A stretch of DNA of 64,000 nt from Xenorhabdus sp. BG5. GTDB taxonomy: Bacteria > Pseudomonadota > Gammaproteobacteria > Enterobacterales > Enterobacteriaceae. The translations under genes were made by a program, and so were the position numbers. The notes under the pieces are model-generated. The model saw only the letters and a program-made list of their open reading frames with translations, was not told the origin of the DNA and ran no database searches. Numbering within the stretch: the first letter of the stretch is position 1; the number at the start of each line of letters is the position of its first letter. Shown here in pieces: positions 35,937 through 47,170 of this stretch. The stretch covers positions 124,001 through 188,000 of the forward strand of contig NZ_JADEUG010000001.1 in assembly GCF_015163665.1 (NCBI RefSeq), given 5' to 3'.

Positions 35937-36623
35937 TTGAAATACTTTCGCATTTTAATTTTTATTCTCATCTGCATTTTCAATACGAATATCTCTTTTG
36001 CTGGGGTCGTCATTGGCGGCACACGTGTTGTCTATATTAGTGACCAGAAAGAAGCCTCTATTTCTATTAACAATCCAGAAACTGACATCTCTTATCTCAT
36101 TCAATCATGGGTTGAAAGCGAGGATGATAAAACTAAAGCCCCTTTTATTATCACTCCCCCACTTTTTAAATTAACAGCTGAGAATGAGAATATTTTACGA
36201 ATTGTTAAAATTGGCAATGGACTACCTGATGACAAAGAATCTTTGTTCTGGCTCAATATTAAGTCTATTCCTGCCACAACCAAATCAGAACAGAATCAAT
36301 TGCAAATCACGGTTAAATCTCGATTTAAGTTATTCTATCGCCCTGCCAACTTAGCTGGCAATGCCGGTATTGCTTATAAGGCTCTGAAGTTCAAAACCGA
36401 TGGACACAAACTCATTGCAGAAAACCCAACGCCCTACTATATCTCTTTTTCTGATCTGACCATCGGCAATAATATAGAAAATTACGAGATTAAATCTGCG
36501 GGAATGATTCCACCTTTTCAACAAGAGAATTGGGATATTCCTATTAAAAATATCAATCGAGTGACCTGGAAAACGATTAATGATTTTGGTGGCGTAACAC
36601 CCGAAGAAAAACGTGAGTTGTAG
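35937..36623 (+). CDS. periplasmic fimbrial chaperone
   Basis: 228 aa if started at the TTG at 35937, which directly begins the signal peptide (MKYFRILIFILICIF) and has ttggag upstream; a longer TTG start at 35919 adds six residues. The PapD-like fold is shown by 'GVVIGGTRVVYISDQKEASISINN' (with the conserved Arg) and 'SRFKLFYRPANL' (with the conserved Lys region) around residues 105-120. It donates a strand to pilins and delivers them to the usher. The gene lies between major subunit and usher. Confidence 0.88.
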   Translation: MKYFRILIFILICIFNTNISFAGVVIGGTRVVYISDQKEASISINNPETDISYLIQSWVESEDDKTKAPFIITPPLFKLTAENENILRIVKIGNGLPDDKESLFWLNIKSIPATTKSEQNQLQITVKSRFKLFYRPANLAGNAGIAYKALKFKTDGHKLIAENPTPYYISFSDLTIGNNIENYEIKSAGMIPPFQQENWDIPIKNINRVTWKTINDFGGVTPEEKREL

Positions 36624-36655
36624 GATAGTAGGTATATCAAAATTAAAAATTTATT

Positions 36656-39211
36656 ATGAATAACTATCGTCATTATCTTCAACAAAATAGTCCCGATAAT
36701 TGGACGTTACTTATCAAGCTAAGATTGCATTGTCTATATTGTAAGGTGCCTCTTTGTGCATTGTTAGCCACATCTCTTTGGATGTATAACAATAAGTCTT
36801 ACGCAGAAGAGTATTTCAACATCAATGCACTGGAAAACCATTCAGGTTTTGAAGATATTGATCTCTCTATCTTTACACAAGATGATCAGCAACCTCCCGG
36901 ACGTTATTGGGTAGATATCTACCTTAATCGGGAAAAAGTAGATACGGGAAATGTCGATTTTATTATCGTCAATAACAAGCTATCCCCCAATCTTAAGATA
37001 CAACAACTCAGAGAAATGGGGGTGAATATTGAGTCATCTCCCACGCTGCTCACTTTGCCGCCAGAAACGGAGATTGCTGATCTTGGTCGATATATTCCAT
37101 CTGCATCGACGTCTTTCGATTTCAAACATCAGCGGCTGGATATTAGTATCCCCCAAGCAGCCTTAAAAAGTCAGGCAAGAGACTATGTGCCACCTCATTT
37201 GTGGGATCAGGGATTAACGTCCCTGTTAGTCAACTATAGCTATAGTGGCTCGATGACTTGGCAGGATGATCAAGTAGGTTCAACAAAAAACCATTTTCTC
37301 AACCTTAGAACGGGCGTTAATTGGGAAGCGTGGCGTTTGCGCAACTATTCCACTTACAGTAGTCAAAATAAAAAATGGCAGAATATTAATATATATCTGC
37401 AACGAGATATCCATGCATTGAAAAGCCAATTAATATTTGGAGACAGTTACACACCTTCACTTATATTTGATAGCGTTCAGTTTCGCGGTATGCAATTGTC
37501 TTCCGATGACAATATGTTGCCCGATAGTCTAAAAGGATTTGCACCAATAATTAGAGGAATTGCCCAGAGCAATGCTCAAGTCACCATCAAACAAGATGGT
37601 TACATTATCTATGAATCCTACGTTTCACCCGGTCCTTTTGTTATCAATGACCTCTATCCAACAACTTCAACCGGAGATATAGAGGTTATTGTTAAAGAAG
37701 CTGATGGGAAAGAACATCGTTCTGTGCAAAATTTTTCCACTGTGCCGATTATGTTACGGGAAAATAGCCTGCGACATTCGCTGACTTTGGGGAAATACCA
37801 ATCTAATTCTCACCGTGGAAAAACACCCTATTTCATGCAAGGTACGGTGATTTATGGTATTTCCAATCATGTCACTGCCTATGGAGGGACCACAATGGCA
37901 AAAGATTATCAATCTGTTGCTTTGGGTACAGGCTATAGTCTGTCTGACTGGGGTTCCCTCTCCCTTGATGTGACTTACGCCAAAACCAATTTAATGTCGA
38001 ACTCCAACAATCATGGCCAATCTTATCGTTTCCAATATGCCAAAGATCTATCCCAGACAGGCACTAACCTCACTCTTGCAGGTTATCGTTACTCGACACA
38101 AAATTTCTACGCTTTTAAAGAAGCGAATGAGTTGAATACTGCAATTGATGGAAAGAGCAGTAATAAACGCAGTAAATTGCAATTACATATTAATCAACCC
38201 CTTGGAGATTGGGGAACCATTTATTTATCTGCTTTTCAACAAGATTATTGGCATCAAAAAGGCTACGAAAGGAATATCAGTGCGGGTTATAACACAAGTT
38301 ATAATTCGTTTAATTATAGCTTGAATTATTCTCACAGTGCTTTCCCCGGTTCAAATCGCAGTGAGCAAATCGTTTCGTTCAGTGTGCAGGTTCCCTTTGA
38401 TCGTTGGCTGAAAAATAGTTGGGTAAGCTATAATATGACCAGCAACAAAAGCAGTGATACGTCTCATCAAGTCAGCTTAAATGGTACAGCTTTTGAAGAT
38501 AACAATCTGATTTATAGCATTCAGCAAAGTTATACTGGCCGTAATCAAAGCGTTGGCGGAAATATCAACGCTGAATATAAAGGAACATATGGCCAGGTCA
38601 GCGCTGGTTACAATTATGACAAATATACCAGGCAACTTACTTATGGTTTAAATGGCGGGATTGTTGCCCATCCTTATGGTATCACCCTTTCCCAACCTTT
38701 AGGGGATACATCGGTATTAGTACGCGCCAATGGTGCTTCAGAAGTCAAAGTGCAAAACCATATCGGTATCAAAACTGACTGGAAAGGCTATGCCATTGTG
38801 CCTTATGCCAGTAGTTATCGGAAAAACCGCATTGCCCTGGATACGCATTCAATGGGTAACAATGTTGATATTGATATCAATACGCAAACTATTATTCCAA
38901 CCCAAGGCTCATTGACACTGGCCAATTTCCAGACTCGTATTGGTTATCGTGCTTTACTGATACTTTCTCATCAAGGTAAAGCAATCCCATTTGGTGCAAC
39001 TGCGACACTGGAAAAACAGCATGATATTGATGCTTCCAACAGCGCAATTGTCAGTAATGATGGGCAAGTTTATCTCAGTGGTATACCTAAATCGGGTCGG
39101 ATATGGGTTAAATGGGGATATAAAGAAATACAAGAGTGTTATGCCAACTATCGACTCTCTGATGAAGAACCTGCTTCAGGTTTGTATATGGTTGAAGCTT
39201 CTTGCGAATAA
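36656..39211 (+). CDS. fimbrial outer-membrane usher
   Basis: 851 aa (FimD/PapC family 800-880). It has an N-terminal chaperone-binding domain after the signal ('YFNINALENHSG...'), the central barrel with plug ('GFAPIIRGIAQSNAQVTIKQDG' near 298-320 is the family signature before the plug) and C-terminal domains with two cysteines ('IQECYANYRL' and 'VEASCE'). The start has a long N-terminal extension before the hydrophobic stretch (about residues 30-45), so an internal start cannot be excluded. No strong ribosome site is visible. Confidence 0.92.
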   Translation: MNNYRHYLQQNSPDNWTLLIKLRLHCLYCKVPLCALLATSLWMYNNKSYAEEYFNINALENHSGFEDIDLSIFTQDDQQPPGRYWVDIYLNREKVDTGNVDFIIVNNKLSPNLKIQQLREMGVNIESSPTLLTLPPETEIADLGRYIPSASTSFDFKHQRLDISIPQAALKSQARDYVPPHLWDQGLTSLLVNYSYSGSMTWQDDQVGSTKNHFLNLRTGVNWEAWRLRNYSTYSSQNKKWQNINIYLQRDIHALKSQLIFGDSYTPSLIFDSVQFRGMQLSSDDNMLPDSLKGFAPIIRGIAQSNAQVTIKQDGYIIYESYVSPGPFVINDLYPTTSTGDIEVIVKEADGKEHRSVQNFSTVPIMLRENSLRHSLTLGKYQSNSHRGKTPYFMQGTVIYGISNHVTAYGGTTMAKDYQSVALGTGYSLSDWGSLSLDVTYAKTNLMSNSNNHGQSYRFQYAKDLSQTGTNLTLAGYRYSTQNFYAFKEANELNTAIDGKSSNKRSKLQLHINQPLGDWGTIYLSAFQQDYWHQKGYERNISAGYNTSYNSFNYSLNYSHSAFPGSNRSEQIVSFSVQVPFDRWLKNSWVSYNMTSNKSSDTSHQVSLNGTAFEDNNLIYSIQQSYTGRNQSVGGNINAEYKGTYGQVSAGYNYDKYTRQLTYGLNGGIVAHPYGITLSQPLGDTSVLVRANGASEVKVQNHIGIKTDWKGYAIVPYASSYRKNRIALDTHSMGNNVDIDINTQTIIPTQGSLTLANFQTRIGYRALLILSHQGKAIPFGATATLEKQHDIDASNSAIVSNDGQVYLSGIPKSGRIWVKWGYKEIQECYANYRLSDEEPASGLYMVEASCE

Positions 39212-39276
39212 TCTCTTGCAAATGGCAATGTCGGTATAGTTATTTGATATATAACAAAAATAGTGGAAATTATTCT

Positions 39277-40275
39277 ATGGCTAACAAATTAAAGTTATTA
39301 TTGGCAAGTACATTTCTCATCGGCACGATGAGTAGTTTTTCTAGCTTAGCGAACCATTATTGCCAATATTCTGCGGGTTTTGTGCCTGGTATGACTCCAG
39401 TTTCTTTTGGAATAATTACAATTCCCAGGGAGCATCCTATCGGGACAACTATCAAAGAGATACGTCTGGATCAAGTGGATGAAAAAGGCAATATTGCCCT
39501 CTGTAATACTTCCTTACCTACAATATGGGAACAACCCGATCTTACACCTGCAAGCTATAATCAGGATGCCATTTATGAATCCGGTGTTCCGGGAGTGGGT
39601 ATCCGCATTAATACCTGGGAACCAGGTTATGGTATTGATTGGCTACCCAGAACAGCGACCTATCCATTCACTTGCCCTTCACCGCTGCAATTTAGATGGA
39701 AAAAACAATATTGCGGTAAATCATGGGGTTATTTGACGGTACAGTTAATCAAAATTGCACCAACAACCGGTTCAGGAGCCGTTAAGTCGGCGAAACTAAC
39801 TCGTGCTACATTAGGTCACAACATTCCCGTTCATACTTTCAATTTATCGAATACCTACATCATGACCAAAGGCTGTTCTCTCAATCAAAAAATGATTTCA
39901 GTCAACATGGGAGATATTAAAAAAAGTGATTTTCGGGGGATTTACAGTACAGCGGGAATGAAACGTTTTGATCTCAATATAAATTGTGATGCTAATGTCA
40001 ATGTTGGACTGACGCTGGATGGAAAGCCTGCAAACTGGAATACCCAAGATATCTGGGCATTGGACTATAGTGACAACGTCACGGCAAAAGGGGTTGGTTT
40101 ACAGATATTATATCAAAACCGCCTCGTAACGATGCGTACTCCCGTTGTATTTGGCTCCACTCAGTCTGGTGGAAATATAACCATCCCATTAATCGCCCGT
40201 TATATCCAAACGGAAGCAGAAATTAAGCCGGGCAAAGCAGATTCAACAGCAACAATCACTTTTACATATCAGTAA
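39277..40275 (+). CDS. fimbrial tip adhesin
   Basis: 332 aa from the ATG at 39277, chosen because it begins a signal peptide (MANKLKLLLASTFLIGTMSSF); an upstream frame from 39202 merely overlaps the usher gene. Two domains are visible: an N-terminal receptor-binding part with several Cys residues (about 24-180), and a C-terminal pilin domain with Cys in 'MTKGCSLNQKM' and 'DLNINCDAN', ending 'TATITFTYQ'. Receptor specificity is unknown. It closes the operon. Confidence 0.85.
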   Translation: MANKLKLLLASTFLIGTMSSFSSLANHYCQYSAGFVPGMTPVSFGIITIPREHPIGTTIKEIRLDQVDEKGNIALCNTSLPTIWEQPDLTPASYNQDAIYESGVPGVGIRINTWEPGYGIDWLPRTATYPFTCPSPLQFRWKKQYCGKSWGYLTVQLIKIAPTTGSGAVKSAKLTRATLGHNIPVHTFNLSNTYIMTKGCSLNQKMISVNMGDIKKSDFRGIYSTAGMKRFDLNINCDANVNVGLTLDGKPANWNTQDIWALDYSDNVTAKGVGLQILYQNRLVTMRTPVVFGSTQSGGNITIPLIARYIQTEAEIKPGKADSTATITFTYQ

Positions 40276-40382
40276 ATGAAGGTTATTCCCTGCTTGGTAA
40301 TAGTGTTATTAAGTGGAGAATTTGGTTTTTTAAATTAGTATGTTGTAACTAAGATAATTCTAGAATTCTTTAAAGCGTTTTT

Positions 40383-40407
40383 GGGCAGCTGTAAGCCACA
40401 ACTGCCC
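40383..40407. terminator. hairpin between fimbrial operon and hrpA
   Basis: Stem gggcagctgt / acaactgccc (one G-T pair) with a 5-nt loop between converging genes; T-tract weak. Confidence 0.4.
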
Positions 40408-40414
40408 CTATTTA

Positions 40415-43400
40415 TCACGACGCGATATTTTCCATCGCCTGTAAAATACGCTTATCCGATATTGGATACGCAGTACCCAATTGTTGGGCAAACAGACTGA
40501 TCCGAAGTTCTTCAATCATCCAACGAATTTCTTTTACTTCCGTTAACTGCTTCTGCTGAACAGACAATTTTGCCAACCATTGTTGCCATTGACGCTGGAT
40601 ATGCTCAACCCTGCTCAGATGTGCCCTATCCTTGTTAGGATCTACCACCAATCGACGTTCGATACCATTCAAATAGCGCAAGACATCTGTCAGTCGTTTC
40701 CAACCGTGGGAAGTCACAAATCCATTAAACACCAAACCAGAAATCTGTTCTTTAATATCGGATAACGCCAGTGCGAGGGATATATCCACCCGCCCTTTCA
40801 GGCGCTTGTTGATATTAAAGACCGCAGTCAGGATTTGCTCAACTTGTTTGGCAATATCAACCACGGCGTCATTCAAATTAGCACGAACTTTATCATGCAA
40901 ACTGGAAAATGCCTGTTCATCCCAAGCTGGCCCACCATTTTCTGCGATCAATCTATCAACACCACAGGAAATACAATCATCGATCAAATCCAATACTTTT
41001 CCATATGGATTGAAATACAGCCCCAGTTTAGATTTGTTTGGTAATTTTTCATGCAAGTATTTAATCGGCGATGGAATATTCAGCAATAACAGGCGGCGCG
41101 TTCCTTCCCACATAGCATTCTGTTGTTCTGATTCGGTTTCGAACAATTTAATACCGATGCTGTCCTTTTCGTCCACCAATGCCGGAAATGCTTTAACAGA
41201 ATAGCCCCCGCGCTTCTGCTCATAACATTCAGGCAATGTTCCAAAGCTCCAGATATGTAACCCATTTTGTTCTATACCATCATCTGCAACTGCGGAAAGC
41301 GTTTCCTGAACTTTTTCTTTCAATTTCAGTTTCAATGCTGACAGATCTTTGCCTTCCGCTAACGGTTTATTTTTTTCCCCTGTTTTCTTCTCTCCAATAA
41401 TGCGGAATGTGATCTTTAAATGATCAGGCACTTGTTCTAACTGCCAGTCATCGCGTGACACTGTCACCCCTGTCATGCGGCGCAACTCTTTCTCAAGGCT
41501 ATCCAGTAAAGAGGCTTGGGGTTGTGTCACACGCTCCAGAAATGCCTGCGCATAGTTAGGTGCCGGAACAAAATTACGACGTATTGGTTTTGGCAATGAT
41601 TTAATCAAGGCAACAACCAATTCATAGCGAATGCCCGGAATTTGCCAATCAAATCCTTCATCTTTGACTTGGTTCAATACCGGCAAAGGAATATGTACTG
41701 TTACGCCATCAGCATCGGTTCCCGGTTCAAATTGATAACTCAAACGGAATTTCAAGTTATCTTGGTGCCAGTAATTTGGATAATCCAACGCACTGACTTT
41801 GTTTGCATCTCCCTTGATTAACATACTCTTTTCAAAGTTGAGAAATTCAGGCTGATCTTTGCTGGCGACTTTCCACCAGCGATCAAAATGGCGCGACGAA
41901 ACAACGTCTTTGCCAATGCGCTGATCATAGAAACTGAACAAGGTTTCATCATCCACCAGAATATCCCGTCGGCGAGATTTATGTTCCAGTTCTTCTACTT
42001 CTTCACGTAATTTCAAATTAACGCGGAAAAATGAATGACGAGTTTGCCAATCACCTTCTACCAGTGCATGGCGGATAAATAATTCGCGGCACAACATGGG
42101 ATCGATTCTGCTGTAATTGACCAAACGACCCGTCACAATTGGCAAACCATATAAGGTGACTTTTTCCATTGCCATTACCGCCCCCTGGGACTTCTGCCAG
42201 TGCGGTTCACTATAGTGTTTTTTGATTAAATGGGCCGCCAATGGCTCTACCCATTCTGGCTCTATGCGGGCGACAATGCGTCCCCACAAGCGGCTGGTTT
42301 CCACCAATTCAGCCACCATCGCCCATTTTGGTGGTTTTTTAAATAGTCCAGAGCCAGGAAAAACAGAAAAACGGGCATTGCGCGCACCGGTATATTCCTG
42401 TTTATCCGTATCTTTCTGCCCAATATGGGATAACAACCCTGCCAGCAAGGCAACATGGATACTGCGATAATCTGCTTCCTGACTGTTAATTGGCAACCCG
42501 ATTTCTTTCACAACCTGCCGTAGCTGAGTATAAATATCCTGCCATTCCCTCACACGAAGATAATTCAGATAATCCTGCCGACAAAGTTTGCGGAATTGGG
42601 AACTGGAAAGTGCGTTCTGCTGTTCCACCAGAAAATCCCATAGCTTCAGAAAAGCGATGAAATCTGAATCCTTATCTGCAAAACGTCGGTGTTTTTCATC
42701 AGAAGCCTGCTGTTTTTCTAACGGTCGTTCCCGTGGATCTTGAATTGACAATGCAGAAGCAATCACCATCACCTCGCGAACGCAACCATGTACCTTCGCT
42801 TCCAGTACCATCCGTGCCAAGCGGGGATCGATAGGCAACTGAGCCAATTGTCGCCCCATTGAAGTCAGTCGATAACTCCCTTCTGACAATGACTCCGGAT
42901 CAATAGCCCCCAACTCTTCCAGCAGACGAACACCATCCTGGATATTGCGTTTATCCGGTGCTTCAACAAATGGGAAGGCGCTGACATCCCCCAACCCAAT
43001 GGAAGTCATTTGCAAAATAACGGAGGCCAGATTAGTGCGCAAGATTTCCGGATCGGTGAATTCTGGACGTGATAAAAAATCCTCTTCCGAATAAAGGCGA
43101 ATACAAACCCCGTCCGAAACACGGCCACAACGCCCTTTCCGCTGATTGGCAGAAGCCTGCGATATCGGTTCTATCGGCAAGCGCTGCACTTTGGTGCGAT
43201 AACTGTATCGGCTAATACGCGCAAAACCGGTATCAATCACGTATTTGATACCAGGTACAGTCAAGGAGGTCTCCGCCACGTTGGTTGCCAAAATAATACG
43301 GCGGCCAACATGGGGTTGAAAGATTCTGTTCTGCTCGCTGTTAGATAACCGTGCAAAAAGTGGCAAGATTTCGGTATGTGGGAAATTTTGCTTATTGAGG

Positions 43401-44326
43401 GCATCCGCCGTATCACGAATTTCTCGTTCACCGCTCATAAATACCAGTATATCGCCTGAGCTTTCACGCCCTAATTCATCCACCGCATCAATAATAGCTT
43501 CAAGCTGGTCACGATCACTGTCATGCTCATCACCCGCGACAGAACGATAACGCACCTCTACCGGATAAGTACGTCCAGATACTTCAATAATCGGTGCATT
43601 GTTAAAATGACGGGAAAAGCGTTCAGGATCGATAGTTGCAGAGGTAATGATGACTTTTAGATCTGGGCGTTTCGGCAGTAATTGGCGCAAATAACCGAGG
43701 ATAAAATCGATATTCAAGCTGCGTTCATGGGCTTCATCGATAATTAACGTATCATATTGCAATAACAAACGATCTTGCTGCAATTCTGCCAATAGAATAC
43801 CGTCAGTCATCAATTTGACCAGCGTATTTTCACTGACCTGATCATTAAAACGGACTTTATAACCGACCGTCGAGCCAAGCGGCGTTTCCAATTCATCCGC
43901 AATACGGTTAGCAACCGAACGTGCTGCCAAACGACGGGGTTGGGTATGGCCGATCAACCCCTTAACTCCCCTTCCCAATTCAAGGCAGATTTTTGGGATC
44001 TGAGTTGTTTTACCTGAACCGGTTTCCCCGGCAATGATAACAACCTGATTATCCCGAATAGCCTTATAGATATCGTCTTTCTTCTGGCTAACCGGCAGGT
44101 TTTCAGGATATTGAATCGAAGGACACGCAGCCTGGCGATTCATAATTTTCTGTTTTGCCGTCGCTATATCCGCGGCAATGGATTGTGCTACAGCCTGCAA
44201 GGAGACTTGATTCTTAATTTTTGCTGCTCCATGCAGACGTTTTTTTAAACGGAACTGATCGCGCAGCGGTGTGTGATCAAGTTCAACGAATAATTCAGCG
44301 AATGGTGCTGTCAAAGGTGATTTCAC
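40415..44326 (-). CDS. hrpA: ATP-dependent RNA helicase HrpA
   Basis: 1303 aa (E. coli 1300). Motif I 'GETGSGKTTQ' at 100-109, motif II DEAH at 197-200, motif III 'SATI' and motif VI 'QRKGRCGRV' are all visible, followed by winged-helix/ratchet/OB domains and the long HrpA-specific C-terminal region. HrpA resolves stalled or collided ribosomes in E. coli and affects fimbrial mRNA processing. It is divergent from azoR, as in E. coli. Confidence 0.97.
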   Translation of the reverse strand: MKSPLTAPFAELFVELDHTPLRDQFRLKKRLHGAAKIKNQVSLQAVAQSIAADIATAKQKIMNRQAACPSIQYPENLPVSQKKDDIYKAIRDNQVVIIAGETGSGKTTQIPKICLELGRGVKGLIGHTQPRRLAARSVANRIADELETPLGSTVGYKVRFNDQVSENTLVKLMTDGILLAELQQDRLLLQYDTLIIDEAHERSLNIDFILGYLRQLLPKRPDLKVIITSATIDPERFSRHFNNAPIIEVSGRTYPVEVRYRSVAGDEHDSDRDQLEAIIDAVDELGRESSGDILVFMSGEREIRDTADALNKQNFPHTEILPLFARLSNSEQNRIFQPHVGRRIILATNVAETSLTVPGIKYVIDTGFARISRYSYRTKVQRLPIEPISQASANQRKGRCGRVSDGVCIRLYSEEDFLSRPEFTDPEILRTNLASVILQMTSIGLGDVSAFPFVEAPDKRNIQDGVRLLEELGAIDPESLSEGSYRLTSMGRQLAQLPIDPRLARMVLEAKVHGCVREVMVIASALSIQDPRERPLEKQQASDEKHRRFADKDSDFIAFLKLWDFLVEQQNALSSSQFRKLCRQDYLNYLRVREWQDIYTQLRQVVKEIGLPINSQEADYRSIHVALLAGLLSHIGQKDTDKQEYTGARNARFSVFPGSGLFKKPPKWAMVAELVETSRLWGRIVARIEPEWVEPLAAHLIKKHYSEPHWQKSQGAVMAMEKVTLYGLPIVTGRLVNYSRIDPMLCRELFIRHALVEGDWQTRHSFFRVNLKLREEVEELEHKSRRRDILVDDETLFSFYDQRIGKDVVSSRHFDRWWKVASKDQPEFLNFEKSMLIKGDANKVSALDYPNYWHQDNLKFRLSYQFEPGTDADGVTVHIPLPVLNQVKDEGFDWQIPGIRYELVVALIKSLPKPIRRNFVPAPNYAQAFLERVTQPQASLLDSLEKELRRMTGVTVSRDDWQLEQVPDHLKITFRIIGEKKTGEKNKPLAEGKDLSALKLKLKEKVQETLSAVADDGIEQNGLHIWSFGTLPECYEQKRGGYSVKAFPALVDEKDSIGIKLFETESEQQNAMWEGTRRLLLLNIPSPIKYLHEKLPNKSKLGLYFNPYGKVLDLIDDCISCGVDRLIAENGGPAWDEQAFSSLHDKVRANLNDAVVDIAKQVEQILTAVFNINKRLKGRVDISLALALSDIKEQISGLVFNGFVTSHGWKRLTDVLRYLNGIERRLVVDPNKDRAHLSRVEHIQRQWQQWLAKLSVQQKQLTEVKEIRWMIEELRISLFAQQLGTAYPISDKRILQAMENIAS

Positions 44327-44611
44327 GTGATAAATCCTTGTGACGTTTTTTAACTGAGTAGCGCTGTCTTTGCAGGCCCAGAGGATTGTTTTTTTATGGC
44401 ATAACGATATTAGAAGTGTAACATATCTTGAGTGATCTCACGTACTCCCCTCACCAATTCATCGCTTGATTCAATAAATTTGAATGAATATCTCAAAATA
44501 TTAAGCTATTGACTGAACAATTCCCTATATAAAATATGATTTACAAGCAATATTATCAATGAAGTTATTAGTATCTTAGGTAACTTGGGTTGTAGATAAC
44601 TGAGGAAGTAG

Positions 44612-45253
<642 letters not shown>

Positions 45254-45291
45254 CATTGTTCGATAACATATCACGAAATTAAGATCAGTTG

Positions 45292-45309
45292 GCGCGCCCA
45301 ATGGCGCGC
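45292..45309. terminator. GC-rich hairpin after azoR
   Basis: Perfect 7-bp stem gcgcgcc / ggcgcgc with a 4-nt loop, 38 bp after azoR stop, between converging genes; no T-tract. Confidence 0.45.
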
Positions 45310-45446
45310 TCAAATCTATGGTCATCCCCTCCCTTCTGACCTTACAGGTTTATTTTAAATTTCCCCTATTCATCTGTCATTGATTGTACCGTATCGAGAT
45401 TTGGAGCAATTTCCCGTTGAAATTATCATCGATGCGAAATATTTAT

Positions 45447-46562
45447 CTAACTTTCTGAGTAAACACCATCCACCAGAGGAATATATTTTGTGTATGTAAA
45501 CTCAAGATGGTCTGAAACTAATTTATCCGCATTCTCTTTAATAACGCTATAGTAAAAATTAACTTTTTCGTTATTTTCAACGAAAACACTATACGGTAAC
45601 GTTATAAAAGGTGTTCCAAGGTGGACGGGATCTAACAAACGGTGAGGATTATCAATCATTTTTCCATTAATAAAGAAAAATATCGTATCACTCCCCGACG
45701 CATTATCATATGGTAGTATACTAACAGAGAAGGTCGAAGAACTACCATCATTATGTAAGACGCCATTATTGACTTCAACAATAACCGGAGCCGATATCAA
45801 ATCCATTGAATTGATATCCGTTTGATCACTATCCAGAATGTATAACGTTTTATCGGCTGAAATTTCGCCTGTAGCACCAAATATCTGTGAATAAAGAGTC
45901 AGAACAACAGGACTTTCCTGTTTGGCATAAATATAAAAATTTAATTTACCGAGAGGATCTGTGTTAATGGTGAAACCTCTTTTACTGCCAATCTTCCTGA
46001 TAGGGATTTTCGTTTTTTTATCATCCTGATAAAAATCCACTTTATCAAAATTCCTGTCAGGCGTATCAAGTATATTCACAGGTGTGCCGGATAATTTGGC
46101 TGTATTATCCTTATTTGTGATTGCGGTTTTTACTGTACCCACCTTCACAAAATATCGTCCACTAGGTGGGTCATTAACTTCAGTCGGCATCTTTAAATAA
46201 TCAGCACCAACAGCCAATTGCACTGACGAAAAGTCAACCGTTTTGGCATAATAGAATACACTGGTTTTTTCAAACCCTATTGCTGCTGAATTTGGCTGAA
46301 TATCTAATATAATTTCATTATTTTCAACAATATTATTGTCAACACGTAATTCAACAGAAATCGTTCCCTTTTTATTATTATCAGACAGTAAGATTGGAGG
46401 TATATGTCTACGTAACCCTATGCCGCCATAAGGTATCAATTCAACACTTGCATCACTCAAAATAGGTGTATCAGATGTTAAAAAGATATCGAGAATAAAT
46501 TCTTCTCCTATGACTAAATCTGAACCTGATTCTACAGAAGTCGTGATTTTATTAGATATCAT
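45447..46562 (-). CDS. hypothetical protein, beta-rich, Ig-like character
   Basis: 371 aa. No signal peptide or membrane helix is seen. The sequence is rich in short alternating hydrophobic strands, Asn, Asp and Gly, with repeated motifs of the type 'FSVSILPYDNASGSDTIFFFINGK' and 'SGRYFVKVGTV', like tandem Ig-like beta-sandwich modules of bacterial surface or structural proteins. There are no cysteines, suiting secretion without disulfides. It is preceded by a decayed open frame with a similar pattern (46668-46886). I recognise no named family. It sits alone between azoR and ydbL, so it is probably accessory. Confidence 0.65.
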   Translation of the reverse strand: MISNKITTSVESGSDLVIGEEFILDIFLTSDTPILSDASVELIPYGGIGLRRHIPPILLSDNNKKGTISVELRVDNNIVENNEIILDIQPNSAAIGFEKTSVFYYAKTVDFSSVQLAVGADYLKMPTEVNDPPSGRYFVKVGTVKTAITNKDNTAKLSGTPVNILDTPDRNFDKVDFYQDDKKTKIPIRKIGSKRGFTINTDPLGKLNFYIYAKQESPVVLTLYSQIFGATGEISADKTLYILDSDQTDINSMDLISAPVIVEVNNGVLHNDGSSSTFSVSILPYDNASGSDTIFFFINGKMIDNPHRLLDPVHLGTPFITLPYSVFVENNEKVNFYYSVIKENADKLVSDHLEFTYTKYIPLVDGVYSES

Positions 46563-47170
46563 TACTCTTCACTCCATAAAATATTACAATAATTATTGTC
46601 ACCGATAGTATCTATCTAGCTAGAAAAAATGACTGTATTACCTCACATTTTTATTATCAATATAATATTAAATTTCCATATGATAATATCTAACAGGCAT
46701 ACTATTTTCATGGCCAGATACTACAAGATTAATTTCCGGTGGGGTTATTGTTATACCAACGATTGTTACAATAACATTAATAAAGAATTCTAGTAGTAAA
46801 TTACCAGCGCCAGACGTTACTGATAATTGATAGAATTCCGATTTTAAATTGCTTTTTTGCTTATGACATAATACACACTCACAGTGTTAATATATAAAAC
46901 CATCTATGAGTTCTACTATATTAAGCCAAATCTCAAATTAAACGTATAATGAAAATTAGTTATCAGATGATAACTAAAAGATATAACCTGAATTTATTTT
47001 CACTATATAGTATTTTGGAAGATGGTTTCTGTTCTAACTTATTTATAATATTAATGAAGTCATGATACCGAAGAATAGATAAACCTATACAGCTCAATGG
47101 TGTCACTGTTATTGACATCTGTTCCGATTTGAAATCGACCGCCCGCTTTGCCTGAAACGATCATTCCCCC
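46563..47170. other. 608-bp region with decayed fragment
   Basis: Mostly AT-rich. The only structure is the start-less open frame at 46668-46886 (minus). Between 46890 and 47170 I see nothing to name. Confidence 0.4.
46668..46886 (-). pseudogene. start-less ORF fragment, possibly a paralogue of the downstream 371-aa protein
   Basis: 72 codons open between two stops without ATG, GTG or TTG at its upstream part. The translation contains 'LSVTSGAGNLLLEFFINV', which by eye resembles the N-terminal 'SVESGSDLVIGEEFILDI' of the protein at 45447-46562, on the same strand 106 bp downstream. It looks like a leftover from duplication or from an older version of that gene. Confidence 0.4.

Noticed and set aside
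39202..39276. N-terminal extension of the adhesin overlapping the usher gene
   Set aside because: The signal peptide begins at the ATG at 39277; the extension has no ribosome site.
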